Assembly (NCBI RefSeq): GCF_000189635.1
Contig: NW_002476157.1
Coordinates: 434,001 to 498,000 of the forward strand
Length of the DNA stretch: 64,000 nucleotides
From: Tetrahymena thermophila SB210
Lineage: Eukaryota > Ciliophora > Oligohymenophorea > Hymenostomatida > Tetrahymenidae
Direction of reading: 5' to 3'
Both the position numbers and the translations under genes were made by a program. The notes under the pieces were generated by a model that saw nothing but the letters and a program-made list of their open reading frames with translations, searched no databases and was not told the DNA's origin. Positions within the stretch are counted from its first letter, which is position 1, and the number at the start of each line of letters is the position of its first letter. Positions 36,501 through 48,310 of this stretch are shown one piece after another.

Positions 36501-39156
36501 AATGATATTTTTAATTCAGTTTTTAATAAAAAAAGGAGTTTGCCAGTAGAAATAAAATGATGTTTGAAAATACATAAAATGAAATTAGAACTGATGAGAA
36601 TATTGATAACTCAATTAAACCCCTTAAGGCAGCTATAGATTAAGGGTACAGGGACTCCAGTTTTCTTCATAACAGAAGCATAAATGGTTGTGATCAATCT
36701 CATATTTATACAGCTGGTGACATTACTAATATTCAAGACTAGTCAAATATTTTACCAATAAATATTGTAAAAATATTATTTATTACTGAAAAATAAAACA
36801 CTTAAAATTCTAATAAAATTTATTCTTATCATTTTTAGAATTAAAAGAATGATGGAAGCATGCTGCTAGGTGAAATTAACCATGGAATGTAAGCATACGT
36901 CAACAACACAATTTTAGATCCTAACGAAAGCATAAATGCTCATAGAAATTAGACCTGGGATAAGAATACAACTTTGGATAACAACAACACTATTCATCCA
37001 CCAAGCAGTTCAGAAAATAGGTATATTCAAGACTCTAAAGACAGGCTATCAGCCATTTAAACTAGAAATATTTAACAGTAACTTGCTATGAAATAGAAGA
37101 GAGAATAACTGAAAAATAAATCTGCTGTCTAGGATAATTAAATTAGAAATAAATCAGAAGACAATAGATTATCTATTTCTCAAAATGCAGAAATTCATAT
37201 TGACAACTAAAAGTAGAGTGGTGATTTATTGGAGCTTCAAAACAAGAAAATTTCTTTAAGTGTTGGAAATTTCTACGAAAACCCCCTTCAAAATGAAAAG
37301 AATTTCTCAAATAAATTACACAAAGAAAGTAAATTAAACAACTTAATTTCTCAGGCCTAATTAAACTAATTAAGCTAAGCAAATTCTCTATCTTTCCTCC
37401 ACAATCAAACTCAAAGTAACAAAAAATTAATTGAATATTTAAGATAAAAAGTATCATTAAAAAAAATAGATGATGGCACTATGATAATGTAGTAATAATA
37501 AAAAGACCTTTCAATCTTCTTTAATAACATTTCTGATAACGAAAATTCAGTTTAAGTTCATCCCACAAGCCCTGAAAGAAAAAGAATAACAATTAAAAAA
37601 CCTTTGTCACCAATCCCACCAACAGATTTGAAAGCAAATGATGATAATAGCGATATTACAGGAGGTAAATCTCATAATAGATAAAAAATATTTGATACAG
37701 ATGGTGATTGTGATGAAGAATAGTCTTATGATGTTTAAAAGAAATAAATGAGACTAAATAATTTAATGCATCCCTCATATAATATTTAACAAATAAAGAG
37801 TTTTGATATGAATACTTCTGAACAATCAGTTAAAAATAACAATGAATCTAGAAGCTTCATAGATAAGCAAGCTGCTGGCTAATCAATTTTGAATAAAATT
37901 GATATAAATGAAAAGAATTTATAATCAAAATCTCTTTCTAATGGTAAAATTATGAAGAATATCCTAGAATAGAATAGAAACAAAGAAAATTATAACATGA
38001 GATCTTATGATTTTGAAAATAATCAAGGTTAAAGCATAGTACCTATTTCTAATCCTGGCTCTCGTAAAAATAGCTCTTCGACTAATGTTCCTCTTAAGAA
38101 CATAGTTAAGAAGAAAGATTGGGAAAAAATGCAATCAAATTCACCATATCTTGAATTTTTACCTTCAATGCTAAGCAACTAAACAGTAATTTTGTTAAAT
38201 GATTCAAATTTTATTAGCAAAAAATGTTATCTCCTTTATCAGAATTTTTCTTAAATAATAAATTTTATTTAAAATTTAAGACTAATTCTTATTTAGATTT
38301 ATTAATTTGGAATTAATTTTTGATTTTTGATGTTGATATATTATAGGAAGAGTTAAAGGAAAGAGAAAACAAGCTTAAATCTAAATTGGAGAAGAGTAAA
38401 AAGAATAGTAGAAGAGGATCTAATGAAGCAACAGAAAAAATGAAGTAAGTATCTGATATTTATGGGTTTGAAATTCAAAGAGCAGACCAAAAGAATGTCT
38501 TGGTTTCTAAAAAGTCAGCTAGATCAGTTAAGAGTTAAGAGAGTAAGAGAACTTTAGATAATAAGCTCCATGAAGAGTAGGAAGAAAATCAGAAATCTAT
38601 TTTACATGACAATACTAATTATGCTTTAAACGAAAATCCAAGCAACATTTACGGAGGCATGATTGGAAATAATAACAATTCAACTAACATAGATTCATTT
38701 TACAACTAAAAGAAGCAATACCCTCATCAGTAGTCATTTTTATCTAAATCTAAAAAACCTCCTCTAAGTAGTTAAAACAATATTTTAAATAAAAATTTGA
38801 TGTTGAAGGAGAATAATTTAATGAACTATCCAAATTCAGCAAGACTAAATTTAAATTCTATAGCATTGAGATAAACAACCACCCTTGAAGGTCATGATAT
38901 GAGCACTATGGAGCATAATATAGCAACTTAAAGCAATCATGAAGGATTCTTTAATAACTAAGAATTTGTAATAAAGCCTAATAACTAGAATTCTATATAA
39001 CTTGATATTGCCAATTCAGATAGATAGCATCATAAATCCTTTAATGATGAATTTGATTTAGATGCATAGTTTTAATAATTTAAAGACCACGATAATTCAA
39101 TATCTTCTTTTGAGCACTCTCATTTTGGCAACTTTTAACAAAACAAGCACAAATGA
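33503..39156 (+). CDS. 1669-aa multipass Asn/Gln-rich membrane protein
   Basis: Eight exons (33503-33680, 33785-33858, 33912-35725, 35822-36161, 36266-36481, 36536-36766, 36839-38185, 38347-39156) close exactly to 1670 codons. The protein starts with an N-terminal membrane helix (LAIIIVLIALLI). Two helices near residues 260-325 (YICYFVYSIFIAVCIY; PLIIILILTIILHIFLLYL) and three more near residues 520-585 (ILLFTVLLGGIGSYLL; GYVLLTCFFVALIDFVLRY; GAISVIILM) follow. About 1000 residues of charged, Asn/Ser/Gln-rich, apparently disordered sequence make up the tail. I recognise no enzymatic or channel signature. The layout, with a few membrane hairpins and a giant low-complexity cytoplasmic tail, is seen in ciliate-specific families. 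Function unknown; gene model fairly sure. Confidence 0.82.
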
Positions 39157-39969
39157 CAAAACTAATAACCGATTAAAAATAAACCTACTAATTAACAACC
39201 AACCAACCAATAACGTTCCATCAATGTATGTATTTAGATAGAATAAATGTATAAAAATATATATACAATTCTTATATAAAATTTATATAAATAATTTTAA
39301 CATTATAAAAATTTTTTGTTAACAACAAAAATTATTTAAGTTTAATCTTCTTTAAGATAAACTCATGTTTGTTTTTAATGTGTTTTCATATTATTTTAGT
39401 GTGTAATTTTTAAATTATATTTTCGCTAAGGTATTTTTTCTTTATTTAATTAAAAAAATATAATCAAACAATTAAATACTTAATAATCGTATTTATATTT
39501 TCATCAAATTCTTAAAAATTAATTTAAAATTTATGTATTTTTTTATTAAATAATTTTGTTATTTTATTTACCTAAGAATTTTAAATTCTTTTGAAGTTTA
39601 TATTTTATTTTTGATATAAATTGAATAAAAATAGTTATAAGAAATAAGTTAAATTAATTTTAGCAAATAAAAAATTACATTTTATTTAATAAGATATATA
39701 TATTCAAATACTTTTACACATTTTTTAACAAATTTAAACATAGAAATAGCTTAGCCAAATAAAATTTGGTTCTGAATTCTAAAAATTCAAAATTTTGGAA
39801 GGATTTGATTTGAAGATTTTGAAATTGAAAATTAATTAAACTGGCTAATAAAAGAAAAAGAATAGTTTAGTTTGCAATTATTATTGGCTATAAAATTTAT
39901 TAATACTTTATAAAGATTTTTGATAGCTAGATCTTAGCAGAATAATATATTTATTTTTTTGTAGAAAAC
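39157..39969. other. AT-rich intergenic region
   Basis: About 0.8 kb between two plus-strand genes, with a short (CCAA)n run near 39200. No gene is visible. Confidence 0.6.
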
Positions 39970-42720
39970 ATGCTGAAAAACAGCTCGAAAAGAAAGAGTA
40001 TTTATAAAGAATTTCCAATTTAATAAATTTACAATACAAATGTTAATAGTGGAAATAAGAGTAATAATAAGTAAATGTCTCTTTCTTCTACAAATTAGAG
40101 CTCATCGCATGGCGGATCTACAAGTACATCATCTTAATAGCATCTAGATTAATAATAGGTCTAGAGTAATCAGAAATTGTCAATATTTGCTAGATTAATT
40201 CCTGAAGATTTGATAGCTTAGAAGTAAGAATATAAAGAAGGAATCAGATAAGAGAAATGTATTTTTAAGTTAAATAAGCATGAAATTTAAATTATCCAAC
40301 CAGATGAAAAAAGAATACTTGAAGAAATTGATGCCTTCTAAAAAAGAGAACGGATTTAGCATTCTCCTCCAAAGTTTTATATAGGATAATAAAAAGAAGA
40401 AATCAATCAAAGGTCAATCTCTCCTATTGGATAATAACAAAATGCAAATTATGTTAATAAAACTGTTAGGAATGAAGGAAATGCTGTAGCGTAAGAAGAT
40501 TTAGATTTAAACTAAAGAAGAAACAATTTTCAAGAAATTACTCCTGAAAAGGATAGGAATAAACATATTAAGCCTTTTCAATCTCCTATTAGTAAAATCA
40601 GCTACTTTGAGAATAGTAATAATGATAGTAGACCTAATACATTTACTTTTGACTAAATATTTGATGAATCCGTCAATGACGAGGAGTTTTTTAATAGTAT
40701 AAAGTAGATGTATCTGAGTTGTATTAGGAGTAGTAAAAATCTAATAATTCTAAATCTAAATAGAAGTTTAATAAATAGTCAAACTTTTTTCAAAGAATTC
40801 ATCAACGGATTAATAAATTTATCAAAATTACAAGGATTTTAATATATTTCAAGCGAAAAATCTCAGTTTTTCTTGCAGTCATATGAAATTCTCCATCCCC
40901 CAAACGAAAAATATTTATTATTAGATTTATAGCCCATTAACTAATAGAATCCAGATGATATTATAAAAGAAATGCGTTTAAAATAGTCTTAGATTCCCCG
41001 TAAATAAACTTAATCTTGCACAGTCTTCAATTTTTAACTTTTTGATGATAACAAACTTATAAATGAAATAGTTATAATCGATATGTAGTCATTTTTAGAT
41101 AAAAAGCAATCATAGAACTCAAACCAAAATTAAAATTCATATTAATAAAATTACAATTCTTACTGTAAGGATTTAATAAACTTGCTAAATTTATAGTAGA
41201 CTGGTAAAGTGAATAGTTCTGATCCATTTTTGTAAATACTTCTGTAAAAATTCAAACTAAGCGATGAGCTTATAATATTAGCTAACTTTAAAGTTATTCA
41301 ACCATATATAACAACTAATTACTATTTATTACTTCTTTCATAAATTCTTTATAAATAAAAGATATATTTTAATAGTATTTTCGTTAATTTCTGCTAGATA
41401 CAAAATCAATATATACATCATTTTTTAGGAAGAGATTTAACTTATGACACCTAGTAATTATCAATGAAAGAAGAGAATTAAATACTTTCTTAAAAAAATC
41501 ACATGATTAAAGAGTAAGTTAGGATTATAACAGCTGATTTAATTCATCATCAGGAATAATTAAGCAAATTATAAAAAGAAAATAGTATGTACTTAAGTGA
41601 TATAAGAGATTTAAAGAGAATAATAGTAGATTAAGACAATCAGCTAATGGCATACAAAAAAAAAATTTCAGATCAAACCAGCAAAATTGATGGTATGAAA
41701 AAAAATTTTGGAATATTAGACAACTTCGATAAAAGCATGGTAATTGACAGTAAAAATAAATCTTTTAACAAGATACTCAGCAATATCTACAGCTCCAAAA
41801 AATCATTTCATGAAATAGAAACTTAAGATCAAGAAACTCAAACAGATTTTATCTCAAATAATTTAGAGAGAGATGTTTCAAATAATCTTAAAAAGAGTTT
41901 GTAGGATGAAAGAATAAGTTAGTAAAATAAAAATATTCAAAATTATTATCAAAACCAGTAAGAATAAAATTTTTGCAAAAATTGCAAGTAAAATTTAGAT
42001 GTTAATTAAACAGACTCAAATATTAACAACCAAATGAATTATAAATCATTTAATGCATTGCAAGATATTGCTAGCTCTGATTTTGAAAATTACCCCTTTC
42101 TGTTTAATGAAGATGACAAAAATGATATTATAACACCTAATAGATTCTTGTAAAATTTAGACGACATTCTTTTAAATTTAGATTCTAAACGATCAACTTA
42201 TTTTAGCCCTAGGAATCTTAGCTTAGCAAACTTAGCTTTGATAGAGAACGAAGGATATAAATAAAAATTACTAATTAAAGATCAAGAAATAGAGAAACTT
42301 TAATTTAAACTTAAGGAAATAAATAGCAGCCTATAATAAAAAGACAGCTAATTTAAGTTTAAAGATCAGGAAAGGCTAGTTCATTTAAAATAGATTGAAA
42401 AACTAATTACACTGTTTGAAAAAAAACTAATAGGCTGCGATTAAATAATAGCAGATATAGTTGAATATTATGAAAATGAGCTTTTAGAATTTAAAAAGAT
42501 AATTCAGTTTGGCTTTTAAGCATACACAAATGAAATAAAAGAGCTTTAAAAAGATATTCATGTAATTAACCAAGAGAAACAAAAATGGGGTTAAGTTTTT
42601 GCCAAAAAAACAGAAGAAATATACAAGTAAATGAGCAGCAAAATTTAGTAGAAAAATGAAAAAATTAAATAATACGAGGAAGTGCTGTAAAAATTTGGTT
42701 AGATAGGTAGTTATAAGTGA
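39970..42720 (+). CDS. degenerate kinesin-like protein lacking the P-loop, with coiled coils
   Basis: A single 916-aa exon, ATG 39970 to TGA 42718-42720. After a Ser/Gln-rich leader there are landmarks in the order of a kinesin motor: SIFARLIPEDL (usual VRVRPL position), FTFDQIFDESVNDEEFFNSI (usual FxFDxVF segment), and a strand/helix that should hold the ATP-binding GQTGSGKT but reads IILNLNRSLINSQTFF. Then FFLQSYEIL (SYLEIYNE position), KQTQSCTVFNFQL (SSRSH, switch I) and EIVIIDMQSFL (LVDLAGSE, switch II). A helical stretch resembling the LSALGNVI...SKLT...L region follows. All nucleotide-contacting motifs are replaced. The rest is coiled coil with Asn-rich linkers. Likely a catalytically dead kinesin relative used as a structural or binding module. 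The kinesin link is inferred from motif order, not from a search. Confidence 0.55.
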
Positions 42721-43654
42721 AATCAACAAATATTTAATAATTATGTAAATAAAATATTATCTTAGGTCAAATTTTGACAATTTAATTTTTAAAGTATAAA
42801 TTCTATTCACAAATGTAATTAATTATTTATTTATTTTATATAAAAATTAAAAAAGTTTTTGAAGACAGACTTTAATTAAATAATCATTTTTCATTTGTCA
42901 ATAGAAAAGATTATCAAGTTTAAGTTTTATTAAATTTTATATTTTTAAGAACTAATCGTTTTTTTTCTGTAATTTTTTAGATAAAAATATTTATTTATCA
43001 TTTTAATTTTCATAAATATTAATTAAAATTTAAAAAAAACGAAAATATTTTCCATATAATTTATTATATTAAAAATATTAATTGATTTTTAACTCATAAA
43101 TAAATCCTAATAATAAATATAATTTCTGGTTAAATTTCATGTTTGTTTTTAATAAATAGATATTAATTATAATTAGAGAAATATTAAATTCATAATGCGT
43201 CATATTAACTGGTTTTATTTTTAATTTCACTCTCTTTTATTTATGTTGATTTTATTTAGGTTTATTTGTAGTTAGTAGGGAGTTATGAACAACCATCTTT
43301 TACTCCATAAAACACTTTAAATTTTTTTTTTATGAATATATTAGCATTTTAAATTGATAATTTAATATAAATCAGTATATGGAGATAAAGATTTGCCATA
43401 AAATTATTGTTTAAATTTCATTTTAGATATATTTTCAGTATGAAAATGTAATTATGACAATAAAATGTCTTTCTTAAAACAAAATAGCAAGATTTCACAT
43501 TATGTTTAAATGATTGAAATATATTTTTATTGGTAATGATTAAATCTAGAATAAATTGTACGATTGTAGATGGAAACATAAAAATAAAATTATTAACAAT
43601 CTATTTATTTTATATTTAATTCTTATCTATTATTTGTTAAAAGGTTAAACGCTA
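42721..43654. other. AT-rich intergenic region between convergent genes
   Basis: About 0.9 kb of AT-rich sequence between the kinesin-like and thioredoxin genes. Nothing is visible. Confidence 0.6.
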
Positions 43655-43996
43655 TCACTTAGCAAGACTAGTGGCATGGTCAATAGCTTTTTGGAGTTTA
43701 CCTTAATCGAAACCAGTAAAGCTGTGAGCAGCATCTAACTTTCCTTAGTTGTAGAAGAAAACAGCGGGAATACCAGAAACACTGTGAGATTAAGCAATGG
43801 ACTTAACACCAGCGTCATCACAATTAAGCTTAACAATATTCCAACCGTTGCTTTCTTAAATGAGTTGTTCGAAAACCTTGCCAAGGGCTCTGCAAGGAGG
43901 ACACCAGTCAGCGTAGAAATCAACTAAAACAGGGTTTTTAGCTTGTAAAACTTCCTTGTCAAAACCAGCTTAATCCTTAATGTGAATGATAGACAT
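43655..43996 (-). CDS. thioredoxin with WCPPC active site
   Basis: An intronless 113-aa minus-strand gene, ATG 43996 to TGA 43655. The thioredoxin fold is clear: NPVLVDFYADWCPPCRALGK holds the redox site, VKLNCDDAG follows, GIPAVFFYNQG contains the cis-Pro, and a C-terminal helix ends the protein. There is no targeting peptide, so it is probably cytosolic. Thioredoxins reduce disulfides in ribonucleotide reductase, peroxiredoxins and other targets, using electrons from thioredoxin reductase. The Pro after the first Cys (WCPPC instead of WCGPC) is the notable change; it is known from some plant h-type thioredoxins and tunes redox potential. C-ending codons suggest high expression. Confidence 0.95.
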
Positions 43997-45563
43997 TTTG
44001 CTATTAACTTATTTTATTTATATTTGATTTATTAGATTTTTTTGTATTTTAATTATGTTATATGTAAATAAATATCCTAAAATCAATATTTAAAAACGAA
44101 GCAGTATTCAAATTATATATATCTATCTATTAATCTAAATTTTTGTAATTATTATTTTCTTTCTATCCTTAATTTAAAAATACATTCATACTATTAAGGT
44201 AAAACTTATATATAAGAGTACACCACCTTTTTTTCTAGAATCATTTCTATTGAATTGATTGCTTCATCATCAAAACTTTCTCGAAAATTTCTCTAAATTA
44301 TTTTGTAAAATGAATTGAAATATCATGATCTAAACCAATTAAAGCTAATTTATCAAAAAATTAGTGTAAAAATTATATGATTTCTCATGTATCTTGCCAA
44401 ATATAATTTAGAAGAGTTTGTTGATTTCTCATTTTTTGGATCTAACCTGATCCGATCTTATATAATGTCTATTAACTAGTAACTCATCTAGTAAAGAAAT
44501 AGAAAAATTTTTAATTGAATATTGTTATAGAAAGGTAATATGAATAGAAATAAGAAAATATTAATAAAAATCAGATCTACTCAAAATTTTCTAATTTTAG
44601 AATTAAATGTGTTATATATATTTTATTGTTTTTTCTCCTCATAAAACTTAAACTTTTTAAAATTTTTATTTTACTATATCATAAAACATATTTAAAAACA
44701 AGAAATATTTTTTATTTTAGCTTTAATATTTTAATTTTAAAAGTTGAAAATTTTTAATTAGTTCTACTTTGCTACTACTTAATTCATATGTAAGATATAA
44801 TACAACAAATAAATAAATAAATATTTAGAAAAGAAATTAATTTCTTATTAACATAATTCACTACGTACTTTTATTTAGTATCACAGTATTTTGAAATATA
44901 ATCAACATTTATATGTTTGTGCTTAAATTGAATACTATTTAATATATATTTATGATTGATTAAAATAAAATACGATAAGTATACAACATATTAACAAAAT
45001 AAATTTAATTTCTTATTAACATAACTCACTATTCGCTTTTATAATTATTATATTTGGTATGCAATTATCTAACTATTGCTTATTAATTTCTATTTTTAAT
45101 ATTTATATTTTTTATAAAAGCTTATAATTGGAAGAAAAAAAAAAAAATATTTGTTTAAATAAATTCAATTTTATTAATTTATTTATTTTCAATAGTGTGT
45201 TAAATTAATAAAAAATATATATTTTGCTTTGCCATTCAGATTTTAACATTTTTTCAAACAAATTGAAAAGTTTTTATAATGTGATTTATTATCTATTTTA
45301 TAAGTTTGCATTATAAAATATTTAATTATTTTTACCTTTTTTTGAATTTTAAAATATTTAGGATTGTACTGGTCGATTTACTTTATTTTAAATTTTATGC
45401 ATTTAATTATCAATGAAATTTATATTACAAAGTAAATAAATTATTTGTATTATTTTAATTAGAAAATTTATCATATTTTTAATTTTTTGTTGCTTATTTG
45501 TGAATTTGTTTTTAATTTCTAATTATAAAAAGTATTATAATTTTTGGAAGAAGAAGAAGAAAA
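43997..45563. other. AT-rich intergenic region with possible small gene remnant
   Basis: About 1.6 kb. At about 44200-44480 the minus strand carries fragments with coding-like composition in successive frames, but no single frame with a start and TGA joins them, and I found no convincing intron. The rest is spacer. Confidence 0.45.
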
Positions 45564-47015
45564 ATGATTGAGTCAAATAGTTAGAGCCCAGAAAGAAGAC
45601 AGTAGGGAGGAGGAACAAAGATTATGTCAATAAAAAATGTGATAGCTAAATCACATTAAGCAAACTAGAACTTAAAATAAAATGAAATAACAAAACTTTA
45701 AAAGTTTAAAGGATAATTTGAAAACGTAAGATCTCGAGCTCTTATGAATATTGAGCAAGGTGGAGGAGAACATTTCAAGAAGTAGATTAAATACAAAGTA
45801 AATCAATTACTCTTATACAACTTGATAAAAAATTTAAGTACTTCTTTTTCATACCGATAAGCTATTTATACAAACTATCTTTACTTTATATTAAAGTTGA
45901 ATGTTGATACAGACTCTGAAGAAGAAACAGCTCATGAAAATTCTTAAAGATTAAAAAGTAAAGCTTCAAAGGACTCAAACAATAATTAAAATGCATATTT
46001 TGAAGCCTAAATGACACTAGGAGCAGAGCAAACAAAAGCAAAATAAAACACTAATTTACTATTTAACAATTTTGATAAAGCTTCATAAATTATTCCAGCT
46101 AGAATGAATTTAAAAAAAATAATATAAAATGATTAAAAAATATAACCTGCAAGTTCTCCAACTGCTTAATAAACTTCTTTAGGACAAACTTATAGCTTAA
46201 ATGTCTAGGCTTAAAATACTTTAGCTAATCAGGGCACATCTCAAACAAGCTACCCTTCTTAAGGAGATAATTCTACAAATTTGAAATTGTAGAAGATAAT
46301 GAACTTAGCTGCTTTAAATAACAGTAATTATGAAGATTCTCCTAACATGGCTGGAACAGAAGAAAATGTAAGTTACCTTAAAGGGCTGAGCTAAAACTAA
46401 AATCTTCCTAATAATTGCGAATTAATCGAATATGTTGACAGCGATAAAATTACAATTGGTATTAAAACAACTGACTTCTTTACTTTCATTAGACTCTAAG
46501 ATGAAGTTGATGAGCTGAGAAGAAAACACAATCAATTTTAATTATAAAAAGAGCTGATTTAACAGCAAAGAATTTAGCAGAACAAATAATATAAAACATA
46601 AGTCTTTAATGAAAACTAGGAAATTTAATCTCCAAGTCATACAATTTCACAAAGCAATTAAAAATCTGGTAACAAGCAGACTATTTTATAAAATATAAAA
46701 AACTCTCCTCTTTTGAACTCAAGCTAATAAGCTGCTACTAAATAAAATTTATTTGCAGCGAATTAAGAATAAGAAGCAAATAATGAACCTGAGGCAACGA
46801 ATAATAAAAAAGAAGGCCAAAAAATTTTCTAATTCTACGTAGCCAGAAAATATGGAATGCAGTGGCATAAAAAGATGACATAAATAATAAAAAATAGGAT
46901 TAATAAATAAAATGTTTAAAATTAATCTTAAAAAATTAACTAAAATAAATAATTTACAGAAGAAAATTACTCAAATTTGTCTTCTTTACATGAAAACACA
47001 ATTGAAAAGATATGA
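45564..47015 (+). CDS. 450-aa Asn/Gln-rich coiled-coil protein
   Basis: Two exons (45564-45797, 45897-47015) give 451 codons, ATG 45564 to TGA 47013-47015. The N-terminal half is Ser/Asn/Gln-rich and apparently disordered. A coiled-coil heptad region (FIRLQDEVDELRRKHNQFQL...) lies in the middle, followed by another disordered stretch and a basic patch (YVARKYGMQWHKKM). I see no catalytic motif. The last exon's final 100 nt and the 3' flank are tandemly duplicated just downstream. Function unknown. The model is simple and in frame. Confidence 0.8.
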
Positions 47016-47446
47016 ACGAGCATTGTTACTATATTGATAATAGATTTCAAATAAATTAATAAATTATTTAATTTTTTAAATAACTAAAAATTAAATTTTA
47101 AAATATTTTTAATCATTTTAAACTTTTGTAATAAATTAAACCAAAAAATAATAATAAATAGACAGTTTCTAAATAAAATATTTAAAATTTATCTTAAAAA
47201 ATTAACTAAAATAAATAATTTACTGAAGAAAATTACTCAAATTTGTCTTCTTTGCATGAAAACACAATTGAAAAGATATGAAAGAGCATTGTGACTAAAT
47301 TGATAATAGATTTCAAATAAAATAACAAATTATTTAATTTTTAACATAACTAAATACTAAATTTTAATAAAAATATTTTTAATTATTTTAAACTTTTATA
47401 ATAAATTAAACCAAAAAATAATAATAAATAGGCTGTTTCTAAATAA
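46909..47446 (+). repeat. tandem duplication of a gene 3' end (2 x about 266 bp)
   Basis: Unit A (46909-47174) covers the last 35 codons, the TGA and about 160 nt of 3' flank of the coiled-coil gene. Unit B (47175 to about 47446) repeats it head-to-tail with roughly 90 percent identity. Shared blocks include ttaaaaaattaactaaaata, gaagaaaattactcaaattt and aaattaaaccaaaaaataat. In unit B the former coding frame is still open to the same TGA, and at least two of its changes are silent. Confidence 0.9.
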
Positions 47447-48310
47447 CAATTAGTTTATTCAATCTATTTAACAGCTATAAAATTTTTTTTTTATGTTTTT
47501 AAAAATAATCTAATAAAACCTATATAATTTATCTACAAAACAATTTTTAAAAATTACATATAAATAAACATGAATTCTAAACAATTTAAATATTAAAATA
47601 AATATATTTATCTAAATAAATAATTAATTCTTTTAGTTTTCTCTTTTTTAATTTTTTATTTAAAAGTTCATTAGAAAATAAAGCATTATAAATTATTTTA
47701 TTTAACTTAAAATTTTTAATTTTTTTTCAAAAATTAAGGATTTTATAAAATTATTATTTAAGATGCTTATTTTATTTTTTTGTTAGGTATTTTCTCTAAA
47801 AATATATTCTTTTTTAATTGCATTTAATAATAAATTTATTATGGATTTTGATATATTAATTTTAAACATTAATTCAAATGTTTAATTAATAACAAAAAAA
47901 TCAATAAAATTAATATGTTGGAGTTACAAATTTAGTTTTTTGTATAATTAATAATTTAAGTTTATGATTAAAAATATAATATTTACAGTCATATATTATA
48001 TAATATTATTAAGCTTTTTATATATTTTACATTTATGAAATAAATTTATTTAAATTTTTTATTTACGATTTTATTTTTAATCTTATTTGAATGTTTTTTT
48101 TCAAATTTCTCAAAAATGTTTATTTGTTTAATAACAAATTATTGTTTTATAAATTAAATTTATCTGAAAGTATTTTACTTAGATTTATTGCTTAAAGTAA
48201 CTTTTGCTTTTAGAAATTTTCATTCCAATTAAAATTAAAAAAAAGATATTGTTTTGTATAATCTCATATATTTTTTTAATCAGAAAACATTATTTAATAA
48301 AAATAAGGTT
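47447..48310. other. AT-rich intergenic region
   Basis: About 0.9 kb between the duplicated tail and the convergent minus-strand gene. Nothing is visible. Confidence 0.6.
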
